Below, in pieces: positions 10,895-19,006 of a DNA stretch of 64,000 bases. Source of the DNA: Streptococcus sanguinis (lineage in GTDB: Bacteria; Bacillota; Bacilli; Lactobacillales; Streptococcaceae); assembly GCF_013343115.1 (NCBI RefSeq), contig NZ_CP054570.1, positions 1,302,001 to 1,366,000 on the forward strand, written 5' to 3'. Within the stretch, counting starts at the first letter, position 1, and every line of letters starts with the position of its first letter. The notes under the pieces are model-generated. The model made no database searches and was not told the DNA's origin. It was given only the letters and a program-made list of their open reading frames with translations. Position numbers and translations under genes: made by a program.

Positions 10895-11233
10895 TTAGCG
10901 AATCCCCAAAGCAATCCGAGCATAACGGCTCATCTTTTCCACCGTCCAAGCTGGGTACCAAACCAACTTAACATCAGTCTTGGTAACCTCTGGAACATCT
11001 GACATGGCATCATAGATCTGGTCAGTCAGAAGATCCGCCAGAGGGCACCCCATGGTTGTCAGGGTCATATCGATTTCCGTTTCTCCATTGGTCTCGTCAA
11101 AACGGATTTCATAGATTAGACCTAGATTGACAATATCAATTCCCAATTCTGGGTCAATGACTTGCTCCAAGCTCTCTAAAATACGCGTTTTAATCTTTTC
11201 AACTTCTTCAGGGCTGTATTTTTTTTCTGACAT
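10895..11233 (-). CDS. MIP18/SufT-family iron-sulfur assembly protein
   Basis: Small cytoplasmic protein of 112 residues from the DUF59/MIP18 family, which helps build or deliver Fe-S clusters. The family core is visible as VIDPELGIDIVNLGLIY (about 25-41) and the conserved TTMGCPLADLL around residues 59-69, whose Cys is the likely metal or cluster ligand. Relatives include SufT and the PaaD-like proteins. It lies downstream of rpoD with a 127-base gap and ends at its own terminator. The exact client proteins cannot be told from sequence. Confidence 0.88.
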   Translation of the reverse strand: MSEKKYSPEEVEKIKTRILESLEQVIDPELGIDIVNLGLIYEIRFDETNGETEIDMTLTTMGCPLADLLTDQIYDAMSDVPEVTKTDVKLVWYPAWTVEKMSRYARIALGIR

Positions 11234-11360
11234 GCAATATCCTCCTTATAGATAGAGCAAAAATTTCAAGTTAGCTTGAGGGGGCTTTTGTTTTTCAGCT
11301 AGAATTGCCGACTTAACGCTTCCTAATGAAAAATTTCTGCCCCTTTTTGCTCTTCACTTC

Positions 11361-12473
11361 TTAATCTTCAATAAAGTCTCTGAGTGGTTTACTGCGGCTT
11401 GGATGGCGAAGTTTACGCAGGGCCTTGGCTTCAATCTGGCGAATCCGCTCGCGGGTAACATTGAAGACCTTACCGACATCTTCCAGTGTCCGCATTTTCC
11501 CATCGTCCAGACCAAAGCGCAGACGCAAGACGTTTTCTTCGCGGTCTGTCAGCGTATCCAAGACCTCATCCAGCTGCTCACGAAGGACAACACGAGTAGT
11601 ATAGTCGACTGGATTTTCAATCACTTCATCTTCGATAAAGTCACCCAGATGACTGTCGTCTTCCTCACCGATAGGGGTCTCCAGCGACACTGGCTCCTGG
11701 GCAATCTTGAGAATCTCACGAACCTTGTCAGGTGTCATATCCATACGCTCAGCGATTTGCTCAGGCGTAGGATCTTGACCTAATTCCTGCAAGAGATTGC
11801 GTTGCTCGCGGACTAGCTTGTTAATAGTTTCCACCATGTGGACTGGAATCCGAATAGTCCGAGCTTGGTCAGCAATCGCACGGGTAATGGCCTGACGAAT
11901 CCACCAAGTCGCATACGTTGAAAACTTAAATCCTTTGGTGTAGTCAAACTTATCAACGGCTTTCATCAGCCCCATGTTCCCTTCTTGAATCAAATCAAGG
12001 AACTGCATGCCACGGCCAACATAGCGCTTAGCAATGGAAACAACCAGACGAAGATTGGCCTCAGCCAGACGCTGCTTGGCTTCCAAGTCTCCCTGCTCTA
12101 CCAAGATAGCCAGCTCCTGCTCTTCTTCATTGCTGAGAAGGGGCACAACCCCGATTTCTTTCAGATACATGCGGACTGGGTCATTGACCTTGGCTGAATT
12201 GCTGCCCAAGAGCTCTTCATCTGTCAGCTCCGCTTCTTCCTCTTCAGTATTCAAGACGCGCGCGCTGGGATTTCCTTCCTTATCTGTAATTGAGATGCCA
12301 GCATCCTGGATGCGCTGCAGCAAATCCTCAATCCCATCAGCGTCCAAAGTGAAAGGAATGACCAACTGATCATTGATTTCATCATCTGTCGCAACTCCAG
12401 TCTGCTTGTGGTTGCGGATAAATTCTGCAATTTGAACGTCTAATGTTGTTACTTCTTTTTGTTTTGTAGCCAT
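11361..12473 (-). CDS. rpoD: RNA polymerase primary sigma factor RpoD (SigA)
   Basis: Housekeeping sigma factor of 370 residues, the short Firmicute form. Visible regions: an N-terminal region 1.1-like segment, region 1.2 ([18 protein letters not shown]), regions 2.1-2.4 ([20 protein letters not shown], then [20 protein letters not shown], which recognises the -10), region 3, and region 4.2 ([18 protein letters not shown]), which recognises the -35. It starts two bases after the dnaG stop and shares its transcript, the classic streptococcal dnaG-rpoD pair. Confidence 0.98.
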   Translation of the reverse strand: MATKQKEVTTLDVQIAEFIRNHKQTGVATDDEINDQLVIPFTLDADGIEDLLQRIQDAGISITDKEGNPSARVLNTEEEEAELTDEELLGSNSAKVNDPVRMYLKEIGVVPLLSNEEEQELAILVEQGDLEAKQRLAEANLRLVVSIAKRYVGRGMQFLDLIQEGNMGLMKAVDKFDYTKGFKFSTYATWWIRQAITRAIADQARTIRIPVHMVETINKLVREQRNLLQELGQDPTPEQIAERMDMTPDKVREILKIAQEPVSLETPIGEEDDSHLGDFIEDEVIENPVDYTTRVVLREQLDEVLDTLTDREENVLRLRFGLDDGKMRTLEDVGKVFNVTRERIRQIEAKALRKLRHPSRSKPLRDFIED

Positions 12474-12475
12474 TC

Positions 12476-14260
12476 CTACTCCATTCTTCTTTTTTGCTCA
12501 ATCAAGCGCTCCAACTCGGACAGGGCTGTATCCGTATCTCCGCTGTGAGAGGCTTCTCGAATCTTCTTACTAATAAACTGATTATGCTTGCGCAAAATCT
12601 CCCGCTCTCTGGTTTCTTCCACTTCTTTCAATTCATCTTCCAAAACCTCATCCGGCAAGTCTTCTTCCAAGACGCGGTACCAAGCCTGCTGGACATGATC
12701 CGGCAGCTGGGACAAATCCTGCGGTGTCACCTCGCCATTTGCCAGTAAAATCTCATACAAGGCCTGCAATTCTTCCGAGTCAAAGACAAAATCTTCTCTC
12801 AGACGGTATTGGTTCAAAATCAAAGGATGATGTATCATGCGGTGGAAGATATGATTTTCCGCCCTCATGAGCCGACTCAGCCGGTTCGAAGGCGAAAACT
12901 GCATGACGGCTGGTTGAGACTGCTGAATCGGCGCCTCCTGACTGCGACTAGAGCGCTCAGCAAGCCGACTGTTATTTACCGTCTGCTCCACCTGCTGATA
13001 GTCAAAGTCCGGCAGCAACTCAGCCAGCATGTAAATATAGGAGTTCTGAGCTGTGATGGACTTGGTCTTCGCAATAATCGGCGCCATCTTCTCTACAAAC
13101 TCAATCTGAGCCTGTAGATTTTCAATATTATCTGGTTTCAGATGATGCAGCAGAAACTCCACATTACTTATTCGCGTTTTGCTCAGCAAATGCTGCAAAT
13201 CTTCCTCAGAATTTTTAGCTAGAAATTCATCGGGGTCCAAATTATCCGGAATCCGAACAATTTCCACCGTCATATCTCTCAGCTCATCCAAAGCCTTAGC
13301 AGTCGCTGCCTGCCCTGCCCGATCTCCATCGTAAGACAGGATAATCTTCTTGCAATACTTGCTCAGATGCTGAATATGCTCAGGCGTCAGAGCTGTTCCC
13401 ATCGAGGCAACCGCATTTTCAATCCCTGCCCGATAGGCCGCAATCACGTCCATGAAGCCCTCCATCAGATAAACCTCATGGCTCTTCTTGATAACCGGCT
13501 TGGCCTTATCCAGATGATAAAGTTCGTAGCTTTTATTGAAAATAGCGGTGCTGCGACTGTTTTTATACTTGGCCTGATGCCCGTCTGAAGCCGCTGCCTG
13601 CCAAATCCGTCCGGAAAAAGCCACAACCTGCCCACTGTCATTGGTCAGGGGAAACATAATCCGATTCTGAAAGGCATCATAGACCAGATTATTCTCCGCC
13701 AGATTAAAGAGTCCCGAGTTCATGATGGTATTCTCATCAAATTTGCCAGCCATACTCTTATGAAGATAATTCCCCTCATTAGGAGCCAGCCCGATTTGAA
13801 AATGCTTAAGAACATCATCTGTCAGCCCCCGCTGGTAGAGATAAGCCCGCGCTTCCTCTCCCATCTTGGTCGTCATCAGAACCGCATGATAAAATTTCGC
13901 TGCCTCGGTATGGATATCGTAGAGAGCCTGGTGCGGATGGCTTTGTCTCAGTCGGTCGTTGCCCGCTGTCTCTACAGCCAAGGGAATCCCTGCCCGATCT
14001 GCTACAATCTGCACAGCATCCATAAAGGAAACGCCTCGATAATCCTCAATGAATTTGAAGACATCGCCCGACTTGCCGCAGCCAAAACAGTGATAAAACT
14101 GCTTGTCCTCTACAACGTTAAAAGAGGGCGTCTTTTCGCCATGAAAGGGACAGAGTCCCAGGAAATTCCGCCCAGCCTTGGTCAAGGCCACCGTTTCTCC
14201 TATGACATCGACGATATTGACGCTGTTTTTAATTTCAGAAATGATTTCTTTATCAATCAA
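12476..14260 (-). CDS. dnaG: DNA primase DnaG
   Basis: Makes RNA primers for replication. Visible are the zinc-binding domain (CPFH...CFGCG, about residues 36-63), the TOPRIM core ([17 protein letters not shown] and [10 protein letters not shown]) and a C-terminal DnaB-interaction region. The open frame extends to an ATG at 14282-14284, but a strong ribosome-binding site (TTGGAGG) lies inside that extension and points to the TTG at 14258-14260. That start gives [20 protein letters not shown], the usual N-terminus of the family, and 594 residues. It precedes rpoD in the same operon. Confidence 0.96.
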   Translation of the reverse strand: MIDKEIISEIKNSVNIVDVIGETVALTKAGRNFLGLCPFHGEKTPSFNVVEDKQFYHCFGCGKSGDVFKFIEDYRGVSFMDAVQIVADRAGIPLAVETAGNDRLRQSHPHQALYDIHTEAAKFYHAVLMTTKMGEEARAYLYQRGLTDDVLKHFQIGLAPNEGNYLHKSMAGKFDENTIMNSGLFNLAENNLVYDAFQNRIMFPLTNDSGQVVAFSGRIWQAAASDGHQAKYKNSRSTAIFNKSYELYHLDKAKPVIKKSHEVYLMEGFMDVIAAYRAGIENAVASMGTALTPEHIQHLSKYCKKIILSYDGDRAGQAATAKALDELRDMTVEIVRIPDNLDPDEFLAKNSEEDLQHLLSKTRISNVEFLLHHLKPDNIENLQAQIEFVEKMAPIIAKTKSITAQNSYIYMLAELLPDFDYQQVEQTVNNSRLAERSSRSQEAPIQQSQPAVMQFSPSNRLSRLMRAENHIFHRMIHHPLILNQYRLREDFVFDSEELQALYEILLANGEVTPQDLSQLPDHVQQAWYRVLEEDLPDEVLEDELKEVEETREREILRKHNQFISKKIREASHSGDTDTALSELERLIEQKRRME

Positions 14261-14299
14261 GAGACAATACCTCCAATTTATCATAGAATATCATTCTAT

Positions 14300-14328
14300 A
14301 TTTTATACTAAAATGAAGCAAATGTAAA
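14300..14328 (-). promoter_or_regulatory. Promoter of dnaG-rpoD
   Basis: Minus-strand TTTACA, a 17-base spacer, then TAAAAT. A perfect inverted repeat, ATAGAAT-ATC-ATTCTAT (14283-14299), lies around the predicted transcription start and overlaps the first bases of the mRNA leader. Confidence 0.6.
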
Positions 14329-14348
14329 ATATTTGACAAACAAATATC

Positions 14349-14377
14349 TTGTAGATGTCATATAAATAAGCTATAAT
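14349..14377 (+). promoter_or_regulatory. Promoter of mscL
   Basis: TTGTAG, 17 bases, TATAAT, about 37 bases before the start codon. It diverges from the dnaG promoter. Confidence 0.7.
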
Positions 14378-14414
14378 ATAATCACATTAATAAATTCTTG
14401 AAAGGAAAGAAAGA

Positions 14415-14798
14415 ATGTTAAAGGATCTTAAAGAATTCTTGCTGCGTGGGAACGTGATTGATTTGGCAGTCGGTGTGATCATCGCCAACGCTTTTGGAGC
14501 AATCGTCACTTCATTGATTACTGACGTAATCACTCCCCTCTTCCTCAACCCAATTTTGAAAGCTGCAAACTTGGAGCAAATTTCTCAATTGAAATGGAAC
14601 GGGATCGCTTATGGTAACTTCTTGAGCGCTGTAATTAACTTCTTGGTAATCGGTACTGTTCTCTTCTTCATCGTTAAGTCTGCTGAAAAAGCACAAAGCC
14701 TTGCTAAGAAGAAGGAAGAAGCTGAAGAAGCGCCAGCTGGACCAACTGAATTGGAAGTCCTGCAAGAAATCAAAGCTTTGTTGGCTGAGAAAAAATAA
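14415..14798 (+). CDS. mscL: Large-conductance mechanosensitive channel MscL
   Basis: Homopentameric membrane channel that opens under membrane tension and releases solutes on hypo-osmotic shock. It is 127 residues, near the usual family length. The N-terminal MLKDLKEFLLRGNVIDLAVG and the pore-lining first helix GVIIANAFGAIVTSLITDVI are characteristic. A second membrane segment lies near 72-90 (FLSAVINFLVIGTVLFFIV), and a charged cytoplasmic helix ends the protein. Ribosome-binding site GAAAGGA precedes the ATG. It is a single-gene unit with its own terminator. Confidence 0.97.
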   Translation: MLKDLKEFLLRGNVIDLAVGVIIANAFGAIVTSLITDVITPLFLNPILKAANLEQISQLKWNGIAYGNFLSAVINFLVIGTVLFFIVKSAEKAQSLAKKKEEAEEAPAGPTELEVLQEIKALLAEKK

Positions 14799-14806
14799 AG
14801 AGAATT

Positions 14807-14831
14807 CACTGATGAAAATCAGTGTTTTTTT
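14807..14831 (+). terminator. Terminator of mscL
   Basis: CACTGAT-GAAA-ATCAGTG followed by seven T, nine bases after the stop codon. Confidence 0.9.
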
Positions 14832-14878
14832 CTTGCCTATTGCTCACAATCATCCCCTTCTCTCCAAAGAGTGAAAAC

Positions 14879-14906
14879 AAAAAACAGACCGGAGTCTGCT
14901 TTTTTG
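14879..14906 (-). terminator. Terminator of rpsU, possibly bidirectional
   Basis: Stem CAGAC-TCCG-GTCTG with T-runs on both strands. It sits just after the rpsU stop. Confidence 0.8.
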
Positions 14907-14911
14907 TTCAA

Positions 14912-15088
14912 TTAGAATTTTTTACGTTTACGAGCTGCTTCTGATTTGCGTTTGCGTTTTACAGAAGGTTTTTCATAGAATTCACGTTTGCGTGTTTCTT
15001 GAAGAGTACCAGCTTTAGTAACCGCACGTTTGAAACGACGAAGTGCATCATCAAGTGATTCATTCTTGCGTACTACTGTTTTTGACAT
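14912..15088 (-). CDS. rpsU: 30S ribosomal protein S21
   Basis: Small basic ribosomal protein of 58 residues that binds near the 3' end of 16S rRNA. It begins [20 protein letters not shown], the family signature, and ends in a Lys/Arg-rich tail. The frame could extend upstream to an ATG at 15110-15112, but the family start and the ribosome-binding site GGGAGTG eight bases before it support 15088. It is transcribed alone. Confidence 0.97.
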
Positions 15089-15196
15089 TTTTTTCACTCC
15101 CTTCAAGTCCAAAATCTATATAATCATACCACATATAGAAAAGAGTGTCAAGTATTTTCTGTAAGTATGATGTATCCCCTTTTTATGATACAAACA

Positions 15197-15226
15197 AGAA
15201 AACCAACTGCTCTGTTGCAGCTGGTC
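15197..15226 (-). terminator. Terminator of the VTC-DUF4956 operon
   Basis: Minus-strand ACCAGCTGC-AACAGA-GCAGTTGGT followed by TTTTC, ten bases after the DUF4956 stop. Confidence 0.75.
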
Positions 15227-15235
15227 TTCTTTTGC

Positions 15236-15919
15236 TTAGAGGGTTTTCCGCTTCTTGGCAGCTTTGGAAAGGGAAATGTCCTGCACCTTATCATAGAACA
15301 GGAACTGCTGAATGAGCTCTCTGTCGCTCATGTCAGGATTCAAGTCAACAACATAGTCCAGCTTAATAGACTTCTTTTCAGCCGACTTGAGAGATGTCAG
15401 TTCGGCTGATTTACAAGTCGTTTCAAAGATAGCATCAAAGAGTACTTCGTAGTCAAAGTCAGCTGGAACCTGAACCTGAACATAACGTCTGGTCGGACTG
15501 ACTGAAGTAAAGCTCATCTTTTCAAAGAGCATCCAGATGCCTGAAATAGCTAGAGTAAAGACAATTCCCAGTGCTACAAAGCCCATCCCTGTTGTAATCC
15601 CGATAGCCGTCGCCATAAAGATGGCTAGGAGCTCCTTGGAGCCACCAGCGGCCGACCGGAAACGAATCAAGCTGAAAGTCCCTGCTACGGCGACACTGGT
15701 ACCCAGATTTCCATTAACCAAGAAGATGATAATGGAAATAATGGCTGGCAAAAGGGAGAGAGTGACGACAAATTCCTTAGTATAAATGGTTTGGCGCTTA
15801 TAGACCTTGGCCAAGATAATTCCTAGAACCACACTAGTTGCTAGTGAAAAAATCAATGCTAAAGGATTTATCTTGACTTCCGTGGAGGAGTAGATACTGT
15901 TAAATAACTGATTGAGCAT
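15236..15919 (-). CDS. DUF4956 membrane protein
   Basis: Membrane protein of 227 residues. Four hydrophobic segments are visible: about 19-38 (NPLALIFSLATSVVLGIILA), 50-68, 74-84, and 100-130 (ELLAIFMATAIGITTGMGFV). The conserved GTFSLIRFRSAAGGSKEL between them is the DUF4956 hallmark. A soluble C-terminal domain of about 90 residues follows (VQVQVPADFDYEVLFDAIFE). Proteins of this family commonly sit next to VTC-domain proteins, as here, where it follows the VTC gene by 11 bases. It may be the membrane partner of the VTC enzyme; its activity is unknown. Confidence 0.88.
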   Translation of the reverse strand: MLNQLFNSIYSSTEVKINPLALIFSLATSVVLGIILAKVYKRQTIYTKEFVVTLSLLPAIISIIIFLVNGNLGTSVAVAGTFSLIRFRSAAGGSKELLAIFMATAIGITTGMGFVALGIVFTLAISGIWMLFEKMSFTSVSPTRRYVQVQVPADFDYEVLFDAIFETTCKSAELTSLKSAEKKSIKLDYVVDLNPDMSDRELIQQFLFYDKVQDISLSKAAKKRKTL

Positions 15920-15930
15920 AGACTACCTCC

Positions 15931-16662
15931 TCAGGCCTTGACTGTTCGAGTCAGCCTTTCTTTAGTTTTCAGGTAGGCATTGCCGTATTTTGAGAAGGAC
16001 TGGTCTTCAAGACCGTATTTATTCAGAATATCAGCCAACCACTGAGGATATTGACCAGGAACCTTGATTTCCATAATCACCTTGTCGTCATCCAGCAAGG
16101 GCAGTCCATAGCGGCCTAAAGCCAAGTCTACATCATAATCACGGTAGCGGATGTTGGAATCAACTGTCACACGGACTTTTTTATCTTCCAAGCCTCTCAT
16201 AGAGTAGCGATCATAGCTAATCACCATTTTTGGCTTCAAGTCTATATAGCGCTCCTGTAACTGCTCCACTTCTGCCTTGACCCGATCATCAGAAATAGTA
16301 TGGTCTGCCACACCGTTCACAATATAGTTGGTCACAGAGAGAGGATTCGAAACCAAACGGTATTTGAAGCCTACTTCATCACGTTTCTTCTTGATTTCTA
16401 AGAAAACTTGACTATCATCATTTGGCTGCTCAGCATAAGTCCGCATCCGCATTTTTTCGCGACCACCTTTTCTAGCAATGGAATCCTGAATCATCTGGAA
16501 CTCATCATTATCAAAATACACATTGGAAATGGTTGATGTCGCATAATCATCTGCGGTGAGGTGAGGCCTCATGTCAGCTTCAAGACGAGCTAGCATTGCT
16601 CGGTCAAGAATATACTTCGTTTCGATTCGTTGGAAATTTGTTTGGATTTGCTTTTGTTTCAT
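15931..16662 (-). CDS. VTC-domain (polyphosphate-polymerase-like) protein
   Basis: Predicted cytoplasmic protein of 243 residues with the VTC tunnel fold; in yeast Vtc4 this domain makes polyphosphate from ATP. Conserved elements read in order: RIETKYILDR (about 12-21), ISNVYFDND, KMRMRTYAE, VFLEIKKKRD, MVISYDRYSMRG, VRVTVDSNIRYRD, VIMEIKVPGQYPQWL with the acidic metal-binding Glu, and SFSKYGNAY. The basic residues and the two EIK strands are those expected to line the tunnel. Whether the bacterial protein makes polyphosphate is not shown by sequence. Ribosome-binding site AAAGGAG precedes the ATG. It heads a two-gene operon with DUF4956, and BlaI-type operators precede it. Confidence 0.88.
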   Translation of the reverse strand: MKQKQIQTNFQRIETKYILDRAMLARLEADMRPHLTADDYATSTISNVYFDNDEFQMIQDSIARKGGREKMRMRTYAEQPNDDSQVFLEIKKKRDEVGFKYRLVSNPLSVTNYIVNGVADHTISDDRVKAEVEQLQERYIDLKPKMVISYDRYSMRGLEDKKVRVTVDSNIRYRDYDVDLALGRYGLPLLDDDKVIMEIKVPGQYPQWLADILNKYGLEDQSFSKYGNAYLKTKERLTRTVKA

Positions 16663-16681
16663 TTGAATTCTCCTTTGATTC

Positions 16682-16691
16682 TACAAATGTA
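16682..16691. promoter_or_regulatory. BlaI/CopY-type operator 1
   Basis: TACAAATGTA, within the perfect 12-base palindrome CTACAAATGTAG. It lies directly upstream of the ribosome-binding site of the VTC gene, so a bound repressor could block elongation. Confidence 0.7.
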
Positions 16692-16795
16692 GTTTGTGCT
16701 TTTAAAAGAAATAGAGCTTCCGCTCTGCATCCTACAAGCGTCTAGATAAGTTTTACTTTCTTCTCCTTTCCAAGCAGTATTTTTCAAAAACATTC

Positions 16796-16805
16796 TACAA
16801 ATGTA
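16796..16805. promoter_or_regulatory. BlaI/CopY-type operator 2
   Basis: A second exact TACAAATGTA within CTACAAATGTAG, just downstream of the predicted transcription start of the VTC operon. Like operator 1 it is preceded by ATT, giving ATTCTACAAATGTAG. Confidence 0.7.
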
Positions 16806-16817
16806 GTTTATAAATTT

Positions 16818-16846
16818 ATTCTACAATTGTCGTTTGTGAATGTCAA
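16818..16846 (-). promoter_or_regulatory. VTC operon promoter with embedded operator 3
   Basis: Minus-strand TTGACA (16841-16846), a 17-base spacer, TAGAAT (16818-16823). The operator-like TACAATTGTC at 16822-16831 overlaps the -10 and the spacer, which would let a BlaI-type repressor exclude RNA polymerase. The 379-base gap 16663-17041 holds this promoter, three operators, a possible 23-codon leader frame (16659-16730, minus strand, ending in an ATGA overlap with the VTC start) and the terminator of the protease gene. Confidence 0.75.
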
Positions 16847-16997
16847 GAAAAAAGATAAATAATCTTTCAGATTGTTTTTGGTATTAGGAAACGAAGTACA
16901 AACTGTAAGCAAAATCGTCCTAAAATAAAGATAAACTGATGACAAACTGCTCTTGGAGGATTACCAAATCCCCCTTTGAGAAGATAATAAAATTCTA

Positions 16998-17028
16998 CCA
17001 GTCTAAGCTTTTAAGAAACTTAAACTGG
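16998..17028 (-). terminator. Hairpin after the M56 protease gene
   Basis: Minus-strand CCAGTTTAAG / CTTAGACTGG, ten pairs with one G-T, followed by TAGAATTTTATT. The T-tract is imperfect, so termination may be partial. Confidence 0.6.
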
Positions 17029-17041
17029 CAGAATCCTTTAT

Positions 17042-18499
17042 TTAATCGTCATCATGGTCATCATCATCGTCCGGATCATCGGTGTCTGTCGTATGAGAGG
17101 AACTGTTCTGAGTCGGAGTTTGAACAGTCGCTGTACTAGCTCCAGTAGAGCCCGCTGCTCCCGTATTCCCTGCGCCTGCAGTAGAACTGTTGTCAGCTTG
17201 ATTCGATTCAGCAGACGAGGATGGACTGACTTCTTTTTCGACCGTTACCGTCTTTTCGACAATGGTATGCTGCTTGGATTGGATTAGTTTTCCATCCTTA
17301 GCATTGACAATGGTTTCATGGGCTGTTTGCCCATGTGAGAAGCGGATTTTATAGGTGTCTTTCTCACGCGAAATTTGTAAATCTTTAATATCTTTTTCAG
17401 AAAGAGACAGCTCTTTTAAGACGGCCGCTAGAACCTGACGCTGACTGAGTCCTTGAGACTGTTTTTGCCCTGCAACAGGTCTGCTTTGTTGGGCAGCTGG
17501 ACTTTCTAGAGCAAAGACCGAGCTAGTCAGGAGCAAAAGGAGAGGAACTGCTACTACAAAGGCAGCAGACAGAAACCTCTTGGGTAGGCGGTTATCCATA
17601 ATACCAACAATCCGCCGCTTGAGATTAAACTTATCAGAGTAAAAGCAGGTCGTCAGAGCAATTGGAGTCTTCTTACTGCGGTCTATCATGGTCAGAATCG
17701 TTTCGCCGTAGAAAGTCCGATACTCTGTATCTCTACTGCTTAGAACATCGTAATCACAGTACATTTCTCCTGCTTCCTGGGTTTCACGGCAGGCAAAGCG
17801 GACAACCGGATTAAACCAATGAAGACTCTTGGCAAAAATCCCTAAGAGATTGATTAAAACATCGCGGTGTTTGTAGTGAGTCAGCTCATGTTTAAAAATC
17901 AGCTGCAGCTCTTCTTCTGTGTAGTCCAACTCTGGCAGCACGATTAAAATATCTCTGAAGCCTAGCAGCATAGGACTTTGGGACATAGGATAGTGGAGCA
18001 GACGAATCCGGCCCTTAACTCCCATCTCCTGCTGAACAGCCTGAAGCTGAGCCATCGCTTCTTCGTCCTGAAACTCCGTGCCCCAGCGCTTCAGCATCTT
18101 TCTGAAGCGAATATAAGAATAAGCATATCTTCCAATACTAAAGACAAAGCCAATCAGCCAGATAGCAAAGAGAATTTCAAACCAAGGCAGATTTAGAAAA
18201 GCCTCCCACAGATTTGGCTGAGCAGCTTTTTCAACAGTTTGAGAGGCGCCCTGCGTTCCACCTGTCTGGGTGGCAGTCACTGCTGTCTGAACTACCGATC
18301 CTGTATTCAGCCGAATCAGGCCTGAGCCAAATTGGGGACGGAACGGAAACAGAAAACTCAGCAATATCAGAAACCAAATAAAATACTTCACTCTGACCGA
18401 AATCTTAGTCTTAAAGGCCGTAAAAAGCAGACTAAGCAAAAGCACCAAAATGGATGTCGACAAACTGGTCAGAAGAAAAGAAAGAAGGAACTGTTTCAT
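17042..18499 (-). CDS. BlaR1/MecR1-like M56 membrane metalloprotease with PepSY-like sensor and acidic tail
   Basis: Likely integral-membrane zinc protease of 485 residues that inactivates the BlaI-type repressor encoded just upstream (15-base gap). Membrane segments lie near 3-28, 37-53, 107-125 and 309-330. The cytoplasmic catalytic motif HELTH is at 204-208 with downstream acidic residues in EAGEMYCDYD. In BlaR1 the extracellular C-terminus is a penicillin-binding domain. Here it is instead a segment of about 70 residues resembling PepSY (350-415), a Ser/Thr/Gly linker and an Asp-rich tail (473-485, DTDDPDDDDDHDDD region). The signal is therefore probably not a beta-lactam; a cation or envelope signal is a guess. 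The family is clear, the ligand unknown. Confidence 0.88.
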   Translation of the reverse strand: MKQFLLSFLLTSLSTSILVLLLSLLFTAFKTKISVRVKYFIWFLILLSFLFPFRPQFGSGLIRLNTGSVVQTAVTATQTGGTQGASQTVEKAAQPNLWEAFLNLPWFEILFAIWLIGFVFSIGRYAYSYIRFRKMLKRWGTEFQDEEAMAQLQAVQQEMGVKGRIRLLHYPMSQSPMLLGFRDILIVLPELDYTEEELQLIFKHELTHYKHRDVLINLLGIFAKSLHWFNPVVRFACRETQEAGEMYCDYDVLSSRDTEYRTFYGETILTMIDRSKKTPIALTTCFYSDKFNLKRRIVGIMDNRLPKRFLSAAFVVAVPLLLLLTSSVFALESPAAQQSRPVAGQKQSQGLSQRQVLAAVLKELSLSEKDIKDLQISREKDTYKIRFSHGQTAHETIVNAKDGKLIQSKQHTIVEKTVTVEKEVSPSSSAESNQADNSSTAGAGNTGAAGSTGASTATVQTPTQNSSSHTTDTDDPDDDDDHDDD

Positions 18500-18514
18500 G
18501 CTTATCCCTCCATC

Positions 18515-18901
18515 CTACTTTCCTTGGTTGAGCAAACTGCGCAGCTCATCCAATTCATTTTCCGAAAAGGAGTTAGAAGAAAAAAGTGTTTTGACAAACC
18601 CGCCCATAGAACGGCCGCTGTGACGCTTCAAGAAATCCGAAGCCTCAACTTCCAAATACTCATCTTCTGAGATCAAGGCTGTATACTGCCTTTCACGCCC
18701 CTTGCGGACACTTTCTAAAAAGCCCTTTTCTGTTAAGCGAGCCAAGACTGTCAGCAAAGTCTGGGGCTTCCAGTGATTGTCTGGTCCCAGCTTTTCCATG
18801 ATACGGGCAGAGGTCGTCGGGGTAGGCAGTTGCCAAATTACTTTTAAAATAGTAAATTCCCCATCTGGCAAACGTTTAATAGATCTTTTCATCGTTCCCA
18901 C
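18515..18901 (-). CDS. BlaI/MecI/CopY-family transcriptional repressor
   Basis: Winged-helix repressor of 125-128 residues. The DNA-binding part reads PDGEFTILKVIW (about 11-22) and WKPQTLLTVLARLTEKGFL (about 45-63), close to the recognition helix of BlaI and CopY. The C-terminal half (FSENELDELRSLL) is the usual dimerisation region. No CopY-type CxC metal motif is present, so copper sensing is unlikely. Inactivation by the following protease gene is the expected mechanism. The start may be GTG at 18901 or ATG at 18890-18892; neither has a strong ribosome-binding site. Operator-like sites before this gene and before the VTC operon suggest both are targets. Confidence 0.9.
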   Translation of the reverse strand: MGTMKRSIKRLPDGEFTILKVIWQLPTPTTSARIMEKLGPDNHWKPQTLLTVLARLTEKGFLESVRKGRERQYTALISEDEYLEVEASDFLKRHSGRSMGGFVKTLFSSNSFSENELDELRSLLNQGK

Positions 18902-18933
18902 GCGCTTTCTAAATTAATGCTATTTCTATTTTT

Positions 18934-18962
18934 ATTCTACACTTGTCTAACAAAAAAGTCAA
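18934..18962 (-). promoter_or_regulatory. blaI-type gene promoter with embedded operator
   Basis: Minus-strand TTGACT (18957-18962), a 17-base spacer, TAGAAT (18934-18939). The operator-like TACACTTGTC (18938-18947) overlaps the -10 at exactly the same offset as in the VTC promoter. This points to autoregulation. Confidence 0.75.
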
Positions 18963-18971
18963 TTATTATAT

Positions 18972-19004
18972 AAAAAAGAGTGGGAAATCAATTTTCCTCA
19001 CTCT
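18972..19004 (-). terminator. Terminator of the DUF1304 gene
   Basis: Minus-strand AGAGTGAGGAAA-ATTGA-TTTCCCACTCT followed by TTTTTTATA, with one unpaired base. Confidence 0.8.
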
Positions 19005-19006
19005 AT

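Noticed and set aside
10695..10961. Minus-strand frame of 88 codons ending in AKNNNSYAVAA
   Set aside because: Its end is the tmRNA tag; the rest is the tmRNA and adjacent terminator read as codons.
17042..18499. Beta-lactam resistance sensor
   Set aside because: The penicillin-binding domain is absent and no beta-lactamase or PBP2a gene is nearby.
18515..18901. CopY copper regulator
   Set aside because: The protein lacks the CxC pairs of CopY, and no copper ATPase lies nearby; a BlaR1-type protease gene follows instead.
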